IMG/VR virus record: IMGVR_UViG_3300030107_002858 | Location: 1 to 34,454 of that record | Source: a virus | Direction: 5' to 3' (one strand) | DNA: 34,454 nucleotides | In this document: in pieces, positions 16,144 through 22,702 of the stretch | Position numbering within the stretch: the stretch's first letter is position 1 | How the letters are laid out: the number at the start of each line of letters is the position of its first letter | Made by a program: the position numbers and the translations under genes | Notes under the pieces: model-generated | Seen by the model: only the letters and a program-made list of their open reading frames with translations | The model's database searches: none | Told to the model about the DNA's origin: nothing

Positions 16144-16493
16144 TTTTTTGATTCTTCTATATTTGGATCTTCCAAATCAAACAAAAATAACTCAAGTTGA
16201 TTTAAAACTTTTTCAGGCAATTCTCTTTGAAGTTTTGAAATATCTCCTTGAGAAAAAGCTTTCGTACCATCTTCAAGCTCAGCCATCTGAACAAGAAATT
16301 GAGTACTTAGCTTTAAAGCATCTTGAGTACCAACAGCACCCATAGCTCTAGTCCGTTCAGATCTTGTTACTGGCTTAAAGTAAAGATCAATAATTTTTGA
16401 CCCATCTTCTTTTTTGACAGTAAATTTTCTACGTTGCTGAAGATCAAACGCACCAGCCAAAAGATCGACGGTGCGCTGCTTGTTTGCACTCAT
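16137..16493 (-). CDS. Tail assembly chaperone G-like
   Basis: A 118-residue protein with the body RRKFTVKKEDGSKIIDLYFK, VTRSERTRAMGAVG, LVQMAELEDGTKAFSQGDIS and LNQLELFLFDLE, ending in an acidic DPNIEESKKD. This is the G half of the tail-chaperone G/GT pair. It lies between the tail-tube gene and the tape measure as in lambda-like phages. Seven consecutive A residues occur four codons before the TGA, providing a -1 slip into the T frame. The unshifted product would be the more abundant form. It acts only during tail assembly, coating the tape measure, and is not expected in finished virions. Confidence 0.87.
   Translation of the reverse strand: MSANKQRTVDLLAGAFDLQQRRKFTVKKEDGSKIIDLYFKPVTRSERTRAMGAVGTQDALKLSTQFLVQMAELEDGTKAFSQGDISKLQRELPEKVLNQLELFLFDLEDPNIEESKKD
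16143..16149 (-). promoter_or_regulatory. Programmed -1 ribosomal frameshift slippery site
   Basis: On the minus strand the zero frame reads TCA AAA AAA GAC TGA, so the heptamer A-AAA-AAA fits the X-XXY-YYZ rule. A -1 slip reads AGA CTG ACG and continues for 59 codons into a gpT-like extension. A GGAGG just downstream of the G stop precedes an ATG in another frame that closes within eight codons, so T is not separately initiated there. Confidence 0.83.
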
Positions 16494-16520
16494 TAATTGT
16501 AATAGAAATACTTCTCTATC

Positions 16521-16937
16521 TTACGCTGCGCTCGTAATAGCGCCACTTGTTTGAAAATTACAAGTGATAACAGTTAATTCACCAACAGAAGTAGCGGTAC
16601 TCATGCCTGTAATGATTCCAGCAAAAGACCATTTCTTTGAACCTGAAGTGTCAATATAAAGCTCGAATTGAGCATCAGCAGCATCTTCGGTTACAAGAAC
16701 TTCGTCTAATAAGTTTTTTGTTTCATTCCCTGAAGCTGCTGAATAATTAAATTCCACAGTACCAGTACCAGAAATCAAAGATCCAACAAAAGCTCTTGAT
16801 GTATCACCTTGAGCAGTAGTATCCAAGATGTCTTTAGTTACATCCAAACTCCAAGAAGTTGTCTGTGCTACTGCTTCAGTTGTTCCAGCAGAGTTCTTGA
16901 ATTTTACAGAACCCTCTTCTCCTCTATAAAGAGCCAT
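16521..16937 (-). CDS. Major tail (tube) protein
   Basis: A 138-residue protein beginning MALYRGEEGSVKFKNSAGTT, with TTSWSLDVTKDILDTTAQGD, FVGSLISGTGTVEFNYSA and WSFAGIITGMSTATSVGELT. This 'SWSLD...D.t..gd..r.fv.gl..gtg' layout is typical of short siphovirus tail-tube proteins. The context is decisive: tail terminator upstream, G/GT chaperones and tape measure downstream. It should polymerise into the helical tail tube. It is shorter than lambda gpV and lacks a recognisable C-terminal Ig-like domain. Confidence 0.87.
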   Translation of the reverse strand: MALYRGEEGSVKFKNSAGTTEAVAQTTSWSLDVTKDILDTTAQGDTSRAFVGSLISGTGTVEFNYSAASGNETKNLLDEVLVTEDAADAQFELYIDTSGSKKWSFAGIITGMSTATSVGELTVITCNFQTSGAITSAA

Positions 16938-16965
16938 TTGATTTAAAAGGAATAATGGTTAGAGT

Positions 16966-17103
16966 TTAGCCCTTATCGGACTTTACTTCAGTCTTTTTTG
17001 ATTTGTTCTCTAAATATTGCTGACAGCGAGGATCCCAAAGAGCAGGATTGCGTTTCCCTTTCACTGCTTCTATTGCGTCAAGTTGTTCTTCGGAAAGAGC
17101 CAT
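16966..17103 (-). CDS. Small Lys-rich protein between tail terminator and tail tube genes
   Basis: An ATG at 17101-17103 opens a 45-codon frame ending in TAA at 16966-16968. It begins three bases after the stop of the tail-terminator gene. The product starts MALSEEQLDAIEAVKGKRNP, then ALWDPRCQQYLENK and a Lys-rich tail. The ALWDPRC segment is a compact, specific-looking motif, and the codon usage fits the surroundings. No other frame covers this otherwise empty 170-base gap, so I consider it a real small gene. I know of no function; a tail assembly or tail-tube accessory is suggested by position only. Confidence 0.66.
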   Translation of the reverse strand: MALSEEQLDAIEAVKGKRNPALWDPRCQQYLENKSKKTEVKSDKG

Positions 17104-17106
17104 TAC

Positions 17107-17535
17107 TTAAAGTTCCTCAATTACTTCAAATGTTACATTGATCTGAGTCTGAAAATAGGCATCGACAGTTACGTTGGTAATAACTTCGGGTCCATTCACA
17201 GGATCAAAATAAACACCAGAGACTACTACTCGATTATATAGATCTCTGATTTTTTTACAAATAGCCAAGTTGTCAGCAGGACCAATACCTTTTGGTGAAT
17301 AAATATTGAACGTAACAGCACCCGTAATCCTGTTGCTTGAATCAGTAGTCCCTCCTAATGTCAAATAATCATTAGTTGAGAAGTCAACCTGACATTGACA
17401 CCAAGACGAGTTAGTGGGTGGAGTGTAGTTTGTATTATGAAAAACGATAGGAACAGGAGGAGTGGAGCCTGAAAGTTCAGTTAATAATCTTTTTTCAATC
17501 GTTCCTCTAACTGCGTTTAAATCTGTAGCTGCCAT
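17107..17535 (-). CDS. Tail terminator-like protein (gpU / DUF4128-type)
   Basis: A 142-residue protein. TDLNAVRGTIEKRLLTELSG forms the opening helix, then PIVFHNTNYTPPTNSSWCQC, and VTFNIYSPKGIGPADNLAIC with the helix KKIRDLYNRV. It ends INVTFEVIEEL. This alpha/beta layout (helix, then 'pv.~~N~~~~p....W', then 'G....~~a~~~~i~~lf') is that of DUF4128/tail-terminator proteins related to lambda gpU. The location upstream of the tube gene and downstream of the neck protein agrees. It would cap the tail tube and join the tail to the head connector. Confidence 0.82.
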   Translation of the reverse strand: MAATDLNAVRGTIEKRLLTELSGSTPPVPIVFHNTNYTPPTNSSWCQCQVDFSTNDYLTLGGTTDSSNRITGAVTFNIYSPKGIGPADNLAICKKIRDLYNRVVVSGVYFDPVNGPEVITNVTVDAYFQTQINVTFEVIEEL

Positions 17536-17536
17536 T

Positions 17537-17974
17537 TTAAGTCCTCACGATTCGAGCCCAATTTATCTTGACACGTTTCGCTTCAATCAATGCAATTCTT
17601 TGAATCCACCCGCTAGTCAATCCCCATTTGCTTCGATAAACTCCGCCCCAAGATGGAGGTAAATTAGTTCCTGCAGCTACAGGTTCGGTGTAAGGAAGAT
17701 TGCTATGAATCCAGTAAGTATGACCAATCTTTTCTTTTCCATAATTAATTCGATCAATCTTCGGAACTCCCATTCCTACAGGACCAATACCAAATCCACC
17801 GTCAGCACTATCTTGACCGACCTGCCAAGACATACGAAAGCGACCAGTATCTACAGGTGACTTGAGCTTGATCTTTCTATCTAAAGTTAAAACTGTTTCT
17901 CGAATCAACTCATTAACCGTTGCTTTGCAATGATCTCCTATTCCTCCTTTTCCTGCTATTGGTATTCTTTTCAT
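17537..17974 (-). CDS. Neck / minor tail protein (HK97 gp10-like, lambda gpZ-type)
   Basis: A 145-residue protein with DRKIKLKSPVDTGRFRMSWQ, the signature 'SPVDTGrfR.Sw' of the HK97-gp10-like family, followed by a Gly-rich GFGIGPVGMGVPK, and HTYWIHSNLPYTEPVAAGTN containing the typical 'N..pYa~~vE.G~s' equivalent. A C-terminal helix ends RVKINWARIVRT. It overlaps the preceding connector gene as ATGA. The family joins the head connector and tail in siphoviruses. Confidence 0.85.
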   Translation of the reverse strand: MKRIPIAGKGGIGDHCKATVNELIRETVLTLDRKIKLKSPVDTGRFRMSWQVGQDSADGGFGIGPVGMGVPKIDRINYGKEKIGHTYWIHSNLPYTEPVAAGTNLPPSWGGVYRSKWGLTSGWIQRIALIEAKRVKINWARIVRT

Positions 17975-18333
17975 CCGTGTAGATAAAGAATGTGTTTCAA
18001 TTTTACTCCTGCTTGTTCTGTTGTCTCAACTCTAGTTATTTGATATTCTCGGCCACCTTCAATAACAACATCTGCAGTGGTTGGTGTTGAAGATAAATCA
18101 GCCGCAGAAATAGTGCATTTTCTATCTCCTGCTTGAACAAGATCACTAACTTCTCTTATATTTACATTCTCAAAAACACCTTTTAAGGAAGTGTCAGTCT
18201 TTGTATTTCTTACAGTTCCTTTATCTGCATTGTAAGTCTGAGCAACTTTCCGTCTGTAAGTGATAGAAGTCCCAATTCCGGGGATTTCCGCTACTTTTTT
18301 AACTGCTTTATTTAATGCGTTAGCAAAACTCAT
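17971..18333 (-). CDS. Head-tail joining / head closure-like protein
   Basis: A 120-residue protein, mostly beta after a short helical start (FANALNKAVKKVAEIPGIGT). It has SITYRRKVAQTYNADKGTVR, TDTSLKGVFENVNIREV, LVQAGDRKCTISAADL and the closing VIEGGREYQITRVETTEQAG followed by KHILYLHG. The 'v~~GD~k~~~~a.dl......D~v...g..y~I~~v' organisation is common in phage head closure/stopper proteins. The neighbours (adaptor above, gp10-like neck protein below) support the assignment. The ATG shares one base with the upstream stop. Confidence 0.72.
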   Translation of the reverse strand: MSFANALNKAVKKVAEIPGIGTSITYRRKVAQTYNADKGTVRNTKTDTSLKGVFENVNIREVSDLVQAGDRKCTISAADLSSTPTTADVVIEGGREYQITRVETTEQAGVKLKHILYLHG

Positions 18334-18572
18334 TAGATCCTATAAGCAATAAGTGAGCCTGCACTTGTCTGAGTAATGCTGGTAAAAACTCCTTCAATTT
18401 CTACATTTGCTTTTAATGCAATTCCAGAAACGGTTGAAGATCCATTCTTTGTGACGTTTGGAGAAACCAAAGTAACAGTTGAATCTGTCAAGCAAGTGAT
18501 CTTTCCAAATCGCCCAGTATGAGCGTTTGTGTCTGTAATGATGAGTGCTGCTGGGTAGTTTGTCATTCCCAT
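18333..18572 (-). CDS. Small beta-rich structural protein of the head-tail region
   Basis: A 79-residue protein beginning MGMTNYPAALIITDTNAHTG; initiation at Met1 or Met3 is possible. The rest is beta-patterned and Thr/Ser-rich (KITCLTDSTVTLVSPNVTKN, IALKANVEIEGVFTSITQTS) and ends SLIAYRI. Small beta proteins with 'a~liit~~~~htG~f..I~~l~d...l~~~' layout are frequent beside the head-tail connector in marine phages and may decorate the capsid or neck. I cannot give a named family. It is separated from the upstream gene by two bases and overlaps the next by one. Confidence 0.66.
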   Translation of the reverse strand: MGMTNYPAALIITDTNAHTGRFGKITCLTDSTVTLVSPNVTKNGSSTVSGIALKANVEIEGVFTSITQTSAGSLIAYRI

Positions 18573-18574
18573 AG

Positions 18575-19135
18575 TTAGCTCCTTTTTACTGCAATGTTTC
18601 CGGGTCCACTAATTCTAAGCCCTGTGAAGTATCTTTCAAACATTGGAGGAACCCGATCAGCTCCAACTGCTCCAGAAAATACAGGTTCAACAGCAATACC
18701 ACCAACACCAACTCTTCTATAATCTTCCAATCCTGATAAGCCAAGACCTGATTTATTGTTATTTAAATAAGCCGCTAATACTGCTTGTGCTTTTTTGATC
18801 TGATCAGGTATTTCTGTGTCTGTAAAATAGTCAGTCGTAATACGAAATGGAAAACCAACAGTATAAGTATTGATATAAGTATCAGGTTTTCTTACTCCAG
18901 TCCGAGGCCATTGCATCGCTTGAGTATCTGTAGCTCTTGCACCTAAAAATCTCTCCCGATCAATACGCTGAGCAGAAGTATATAAGGCTCTGTTTTTCTG
19001 ATCTGTGGTAGCTGACGCCCAAGCAACTACATCTTCATCTTCAATCAACCCATCAATTAATGATTGAGCATCAGTCAGTGTCAGGTAGCTGTTTGCGTTC
19101 GCTGCTCCCGCTGTCGCTACTATCGAGATTGCCAT
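18575..19135 (-). CDS. Head-tail adaptor-like protein (DnaT-like/Ad1 type)
   Basis: The ATG at 19135 gives 186 residues starting MAISIVATAGAANANSYLTL; a TTG further up would add 25 unlikely residues. The start is typical of the phage head-tail adaptor family that databases call 'DnaT-like ssDNA-binding', with NSYLTLTDAQSLIDG, then a hydrophobic helix, ALYTSAQRIDRERFLG and QAMQWPRTGVRKPD. Later, EIPDQIKKAQAVLAAYLNNN supplies the long C-terminal helix. Despite the database label it sits in the connector cluster, so a structural ring between portal and head closure protein is more likely than DNA replication. Confidence 0.82.
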   Translation of the reverse strand: MAISIVATAGAANANSYLTLTDAQSLIDGLIEDEDVVAWASATTDQKNRALYTSAQRIDRERFLGARATDTQAMQWPRTGVRKPDTYINTYTVGFPFRITTDYFTDTEIPDQIKKAQAVLAAYLNNNKSGLGLSGLEDYRRVGVGGIAVEPVFSGAVGADRVPPMFERYFTGLRISGPGNIAVKRS

Positions 19136-19259
19136 AAGTTTTAGGCTTTGGTTTTGTCTTGCGTTTACGTTTTGCTTTAGGAGCCTCAACAGGAATAGAG
19201 GCAACTGCAACAGCAGCCGCCTCCCTTTCCTTCGCTCGCCTAAATGCGAACATTCCCAT
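19071..19259 (-). CDS. Small Lys/Ala-rich protein overlapping the adaptor gene
   Basis: A 62-residue protein starting at an ATG that shares a base with the upstream TGA (TGATG). It reads MGMFAFRRAKEREAAAVAVA, then a Pro/Lys-rich basic segment (KAKRKRKTKPKPKT) and a Ser-rich end. It overlaps the start of the adaptor gene by 65 bases in another frame. Short 'MFAFRRAKEREA' proteins between capsid/decoration and adaptor genes are, from memory, common in marine phage genomes, where they may play the part of lambda gpFI. The basic segment could bind DNA or the capsid interior, which is inference. Confidence 0.62.
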   Translation of the reverse strand: MGMFAFRRAKEREAAAVAVASIPVEAPKAKRKRKTKPKPKTYGNLDSSDSGSSERKQLPDTD

Positions 19260-19624
19260 CAGCTAGATGCACCCTTTAAGAGTACAAAGTTGATGACAGC
19301 AGCTTCACTTAAAGAACCGCCAGAAACATTTCCAACAGTGACTTTAAAAGAACCAGCAGCTACAGCAGAAACATTGACGTTGTAAGCCCCAGCAGTTCCT
19401 GTTGCTCCAAGAAGAGCATAAGGACAATCTGTTGCCGCTACTCGGTCATTGTTTACTTGAAATGTAACTTCTGCTCCATCAGCTAGAGCAGCATTGTTCA
19501 TTGTGATCTGCCCTGACTCTGCGTTTAGAGTGACAGCAGTTCCTTTGTTTGTTGCTTGAGTAACTGTTCCGCCAGTAGTAGGACCAATTGCCTTACCAGC
19601 AGTTACTTCGAATTGAGATGGCAT
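19259..19624 (-). CDS. Capsid decoration-like protein
   Basis: A 121-residue beta-rich protein. KAIGPTTGGTVTQATNKGTA, VTLNAESGQITMNNAALADG, EVTFQVNNDRVAATD and AYNVNVSAVAAGSFKVTVGN are hallmarks of a small protein found after the major capsid gene in many phages. It ends NFVLLKGASS. The immediate neighbour upstream is the major capsid gene (12-base gap). It probably decorates the capsid surface, though direct proof for this family is limited and some databases leave it uncharacterised. Confidence 0.78.
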   Translation of the reverse strand: MPSQFEVTAGKAIGPTTGGTVTQATNKGTAVTLNAESGQITMNNAALADGAEVTFQVNNDRVAATDCPYALLGATGTAGAYNVNVSAVAAGSFKVTVGNVSGGSLSEAAVINFVLLKGASS

Positions 19625-19636
19625 TAGTTTTTACCT

Positions 19637-20662
19637 CTAATCCTGAGCGGAAACATTGGTCGCTCTCACGATACCGATGTTCTTTTGCTCGTAGACCTTC
19701 GACCAGTTGGCTACGGTTTCAAGTTGAGCACGAGTTGGGTTTGTTGTTGTAACAGCCCACTTTGTACCAACAGGATGATATGTGTAGTGGAGATCAACAG
19801 CCATTGCGTCTGATTTAGCAAGGATGTCTCTATCTGTCTCAGTTGTTAAACCTGCTTGCTCTCCAGAAGCGATTGCACCTGCTGTAAAGAAGTAAGTTGA
19901 ATATTCAGTAGAAGCACCAGAGCCAGTAGTCGCCACATCATCAGAAACGATAACTCTTAATCCGCAATAAGTTGGAACAGCACCGTTACTACCATAAGCA
20001 GCAACAATTGAACCACCAGATGCAGTTGCACCAGCATTAGTGTCGCCAGCTACAACATAGTCAACTAACTTGCGCTCAACTAAATCGTAGTAAACCTTTG
20101 AGTGCATACAAACAGCAGTAAGCTGATCGCCTGCATCTCCAAGAATTGATTTGGCTTTTGCTACATGTTTAGGACTTAATCCTGTAGGAGTATCGCCGCT
20201 TTCTGAATCAATGCAGTTAGCAAACAAAGCTGAGTTGCTATCGTTTGCATTGATTGAACCAAAAACTCCAGACAATACTGAAAGCAAGTCTTTTTGTCTT
20301 TGGTTGGCAATGTAAGCACCAACTTTTGCACCAATCGCAGCCATTGGATCAGAACCAGCAGCTAAAGCAGCTAAGTCTCTTGCTTCCCAAGCTCGACCTC
20401 TATGAAGAATGACAGAAATCTGCTTGTCAGCTTGAATCTTGCCCGGTGTCAAAGAAGTGCTGTCACTCAGTACTTCAAAATCTCCAGAAAGGTTTGCTTT
20501 CCAGAAGGGAACATTAACGAAATCACCACCTTCGGTTGCATTAAGCTCAGCCATTGGTTGAACCACACCGCTTGCCAAAAAGGCGTCACGCTGAGTCGTT
20601 TGTTCAATCAAATACGGCGTAAAGACCTCAGGAATGATTACGTCCGACCTTACGGTGGCCAT
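19637..20662 (-). CDS. Major capsid protein
   Basis: A 341-residue protein starting MATVRSDVIIPEVFTPYLIE. The N-terminal arm (QRDAFLASGVVQPMAELNAT, GDFVNVPFWKANLSGDFEVL) and the helix HRGRAWEARDLAALAAGSDP, then VGAYIANQRQKDLLSVLSGVF, match the HK97-fold coat family of siphoviruses that lack a cleaved delta domain. VCMHSKVYYDLVERKLVDYV and YCGLRVIVSDDVATTG belong to the A-domain. Its place after the scaffold gene and before a decoration-like gene supports the call. It is expected to be the most abundant late product. Confidence 0.9.
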   Translation of the reverse strand: MATVRSDVIIPEVFTPYLIEQTTQRDAFLASGVVQPMAELNATEGGDFVNVPFWKANLSGDFEVLSDSTSLTPGKIQADKQISVILHRGRAWEARDLAALAAGSDPMAAIGAKVGAYIANQRQKDLLSVLSGVFGSINANDSNSALFANCIDSESGDTPTGLSPKHVAKAKSILGDAGDQLTAVCMHSKVYYDLVERKLVDYVVAGDTNAGATASGGSIVAAYGSNGAVPTYCGLRVIVSDDVATTGSGASTEYSTYFFTAGAIASGEQAGLTTETDRDILAKSDAMAVDLHYTYHPVGTKWAVTTTNPTRAQLETVANWSKVYEQKNIGIVRATNVSAQD

Positions 20663-20692
20663 AAAAATTACCAGAAATTAGTTTTACGATGT

Positions 20693-20723
20693 GGGTCACA
20701 AACCCTTACGGCTCAGCACAGCC
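20693..20723 (-). other. Two small hairpins in the scaffold-capsid intergenic gap
   Basis: GGGT-CACAA-ACCC (20693-20705) and GGCT-CAGCAC-AGCC (20710-20723) are adjacent 4-bp GC stems in the 79-base gap before the major capsid gene. They could stabilise or tune the capsid mRNA. No U-run follows, so they are not convincing terminators. Confidence 0.22.
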
Positions 20724-20741
20724 TTGCCTTATGACAATATA

Positions 20742-21422
20742 TTAGCGTTTAACTGAGTTTTTCAAGCGATCATATAAATCTTTGTCAGTTCTATACAGTC
20801 TCATTTGTTCTGTGATGTTAAAAGTTTCAGCAGCAAATGGATTTTTTGTTCCAGCAGGAACCTCCGATCCGCCTGATCTTCCAGCAGGAGCACCACTGCC
20901 TTTAGGTTTAGGTTGTTTTAAAATATATTCAGGCAATTTACTCTTAGCCCAGTCAGAGACAGGAGTTCTTTCGTAACCATCAACGACAACAGGAACACCG
21001 TTATCTACTTCAATCTTATCTTTAGGTAAAAAGTTATTTAAAACAAGATTAGGATCATGGACTATTTCCGATAACGCTTGAACAGCAGGAGAAACTAATT
21101 CCAATTCACGAACTTTAGCTTCAAGATCTGCAATCTTTTTTTCTTTTTCAGAAGATCTTTCACGATACTGCTCTTCTAATTTTGTTCGAGCTTCTGTGTA
21201 CTTCCCTTGTTTTTCAAGTTCAACCTGTTCAGCATTATTTTTAAAATCAATCAACGCTTGAACATCAACATCTGCAGGAACAGCTTTTGCTGCCTCTTTT
21301 GCTTTTTTGTATTCATCTATAAGCTCAGCGTTTTTTTTACGCATTGCTTCTACTTCAGCTTTAAGATTCTCTTTTTCGGAATCAACAGCTTGCTCCACAG
21401 GAGCAGTTGTTTCGTCAGGCAT
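20742..21422 (-). CDS. Scaffold-like capsid assembly protein
   Basis: A 226-residue, highly charged protein. Residues 14-115 are a long helix/coiled coil rich in Glu, Lys and Ala (DSEKENLKAEVEAMRKKNAE, ARTKLEEQYRERSSEKEKKI, DLEAKVRELEL). A Pro/Gly linker (KPKGSGAPAGRSGGSEVPAG) follows, then a basic C-terminal helix (MRLYRTDKDLYDRLKNSVKR), the usual capsid-binding end of scaffold proteins. It lies directly before the major capsid gene. It would guide procapsid assembly and then leave or be degraded. Confidence 0.85.
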   Translation of the reverse strand: MPDETTAPVEQAVDSEKENLKAEVEAMRKKNAELIDEYKKAKEAAKAVPADVDVQALIDFKNNAEQVELEKQGKYTEARTKLEEQYRERSSEKEKKIADLEAKVRELELVSPAVQALSEIVHDPNLVLNNFLPKDKIEVDNGVPVVVDGYERTPVSDWAKSKLPEYILKQPKPKGSGAPAGRSGGSEVPAGTKNPFAAETFNITEQMRLYRTDKDLYDRLKNSVKR

Positions 21423-21472
21423 AAAAACCCACAGGGTATTTAAGTATCTTAACGATATAACTTTTTTTTGCC

Positions 21473-22699
21473 TTAATCAAGTAGACGAGGATACCGAGCC
21501 TCTAATTGTTTCAAAGTTAATTCTGATCCATCTTTCCTTACGATTTTTCTTAAAGCAGATTGTGGTCCTTCTTTTTTTGACAGTTTAACAAAATACTGAG
21601 ACTTCCATTTACCAAAAACTTCAGCTTGAACCGCTTTTGGTTGTTTCGCCAACCAATCTGCATAATTCATATTATCTGGGACTTGTTTTCCTGTTTGTTT
21701 TAATCCCCATTTTGCAGATCTATCACCTGCCTCTGGTTTTTCAAGACCTCTCTTCTCATACCATGAATCAGGAATGATCGGGACAGTAGTTGATCTACAG
21801 TTGAAATGTTGAGGAGGAGTTGGTCCTTTCCCATATTCAAACTCTTGTCCATCCAATCTGCCGCAAATCGCACTTGTCTTTGAATCTAAAGTCGCCACAT
21901 ATCGGTACATTTCTGTCATGTCTCTATTTGCTTCATAAACTTTCTGACTGGCAGCGTTTGATACTTGGTTGATGCTTGTCCTGACTATTGTCATCACTTG
22001 ATTATTTGCCATCCTTGTTACTTCTCCACCTGCTTGAGCTATTTGCCTCGCACTTCCAGCTTGTCCAAAATGTAATCTTCCTTTCAACTGACGAGCTATT
22101 TCTTGAGTTGTATCCCCAGTTAATAGTCCATTTCTTACCGTTTTTTGAAATAAGTCCGCTTGTGCTGTAGCTAAACCTCGAAAAGCTTTCTCTACAGTTT
22201 GACCGTTTGGCAAAGTTATAACTGCTCCATCTCCTGCAGTTAAATTAAAAGTCGGTTGAGGTAGTCCTTCTTTAATTGTTTTTTCTAATTCACCCGGAAG
22301 AGCAAAAATATTAAGTTTAGTTGGATCAGTAGTTACAACAGATTTAGCAAACTGTGGACTTATCTCTACTGTCCTGACAGCAGAACGAGCATTTCTAGGT
22401 ACTAGCTTTTTCAATTCATCTGCAACAAAAGTTGACTGCAATTGAGCCAGTCCTTGCAATTCTGCTGCTGTTACGTTCGCACTATCAACAGCCCAAGTCC
22501 CTAAGCTTTCCTGCACTTGAGCTAAAATTGTTCTTAATCGAGCAGCAGTATGTGGTGCTGTTACATCATCAATAGTCGCTAAACGTGCAGTTATATCGAG
22601 AATGATCTCGTTATAAGAAGTAATTAGTTTTTTAGAAACACTGTTGCTGTAACGATTTAGGTCAATAGCATTTCTGTAAAAAGCTTCGGACGTTCCCAT
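21473..22699 (-). CDS. Head morphogenesis protein (Mu gpF / SPP1 gp7-like)
   Basis: A 408-residue protein. A long helical N-terminal half precedes the minor-head domain at about residues 185-310: VRNGLLTGDTTQEIARQLKG, VMTIVRTSINQVSNAASQKV, MYRYVATLDSKTSAICGRLD and GPTPPQHFNCRSTTVPI. C279 and C301 hold the usual 'D..C....G...p..~p~H~nCRc' arrangement, here with Ser after CR where Cys is common. The gene follows the portal by three bases, the classical position. In relatives it is a minor capsid protein involved in head assembly and early DNA ejection. Confidence 0.88.
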   Translation of the reverse strand: MGTSEAFYRNAIDLNRYSNSVSKKLITSYNEIILDITARLATIDDVTAPHTAARLRTILAQVQESLGTWAVDSANVTAAELQGLAQLQSTFVADELKKLVPRNARSAVRTVEISPQFAKSVVTTDPTKLNIFALPGELEKTIKEGLPQPTFNLTAGDGAVITLPNGQTVEKAFRGLATAQADLFQKTVRNGLLTGDTTQEIARQLKGRLHFGQAGSARQIAQAGGEVTRMANNQVMTIVRTSINQVSNAASQKVYEANRDMTEMYRYVATLDSKTSAICGRLDGQEFEYGKGPTPPQHFNCRSTTVPIIPDSWYEKRGLEKPEAGDRSAKWGLKQTGKQVPDNMNYADWLAKQPKAVQAEVFGKWKSQYFVKLSKKEGPQSALRKIVRKDGSELTLKQLEARYPRLLD

Positions 22700-22702
22700 T
22701 CA

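Noticed and set aside
20660-20742. A strong terminator or promoter in the scaffold-capsid gap
   Set aside because: Only two 4-bp stems without a U-run and no convincing -35/-10 pair on the minus strand; kept only as low-confidence hairpins.
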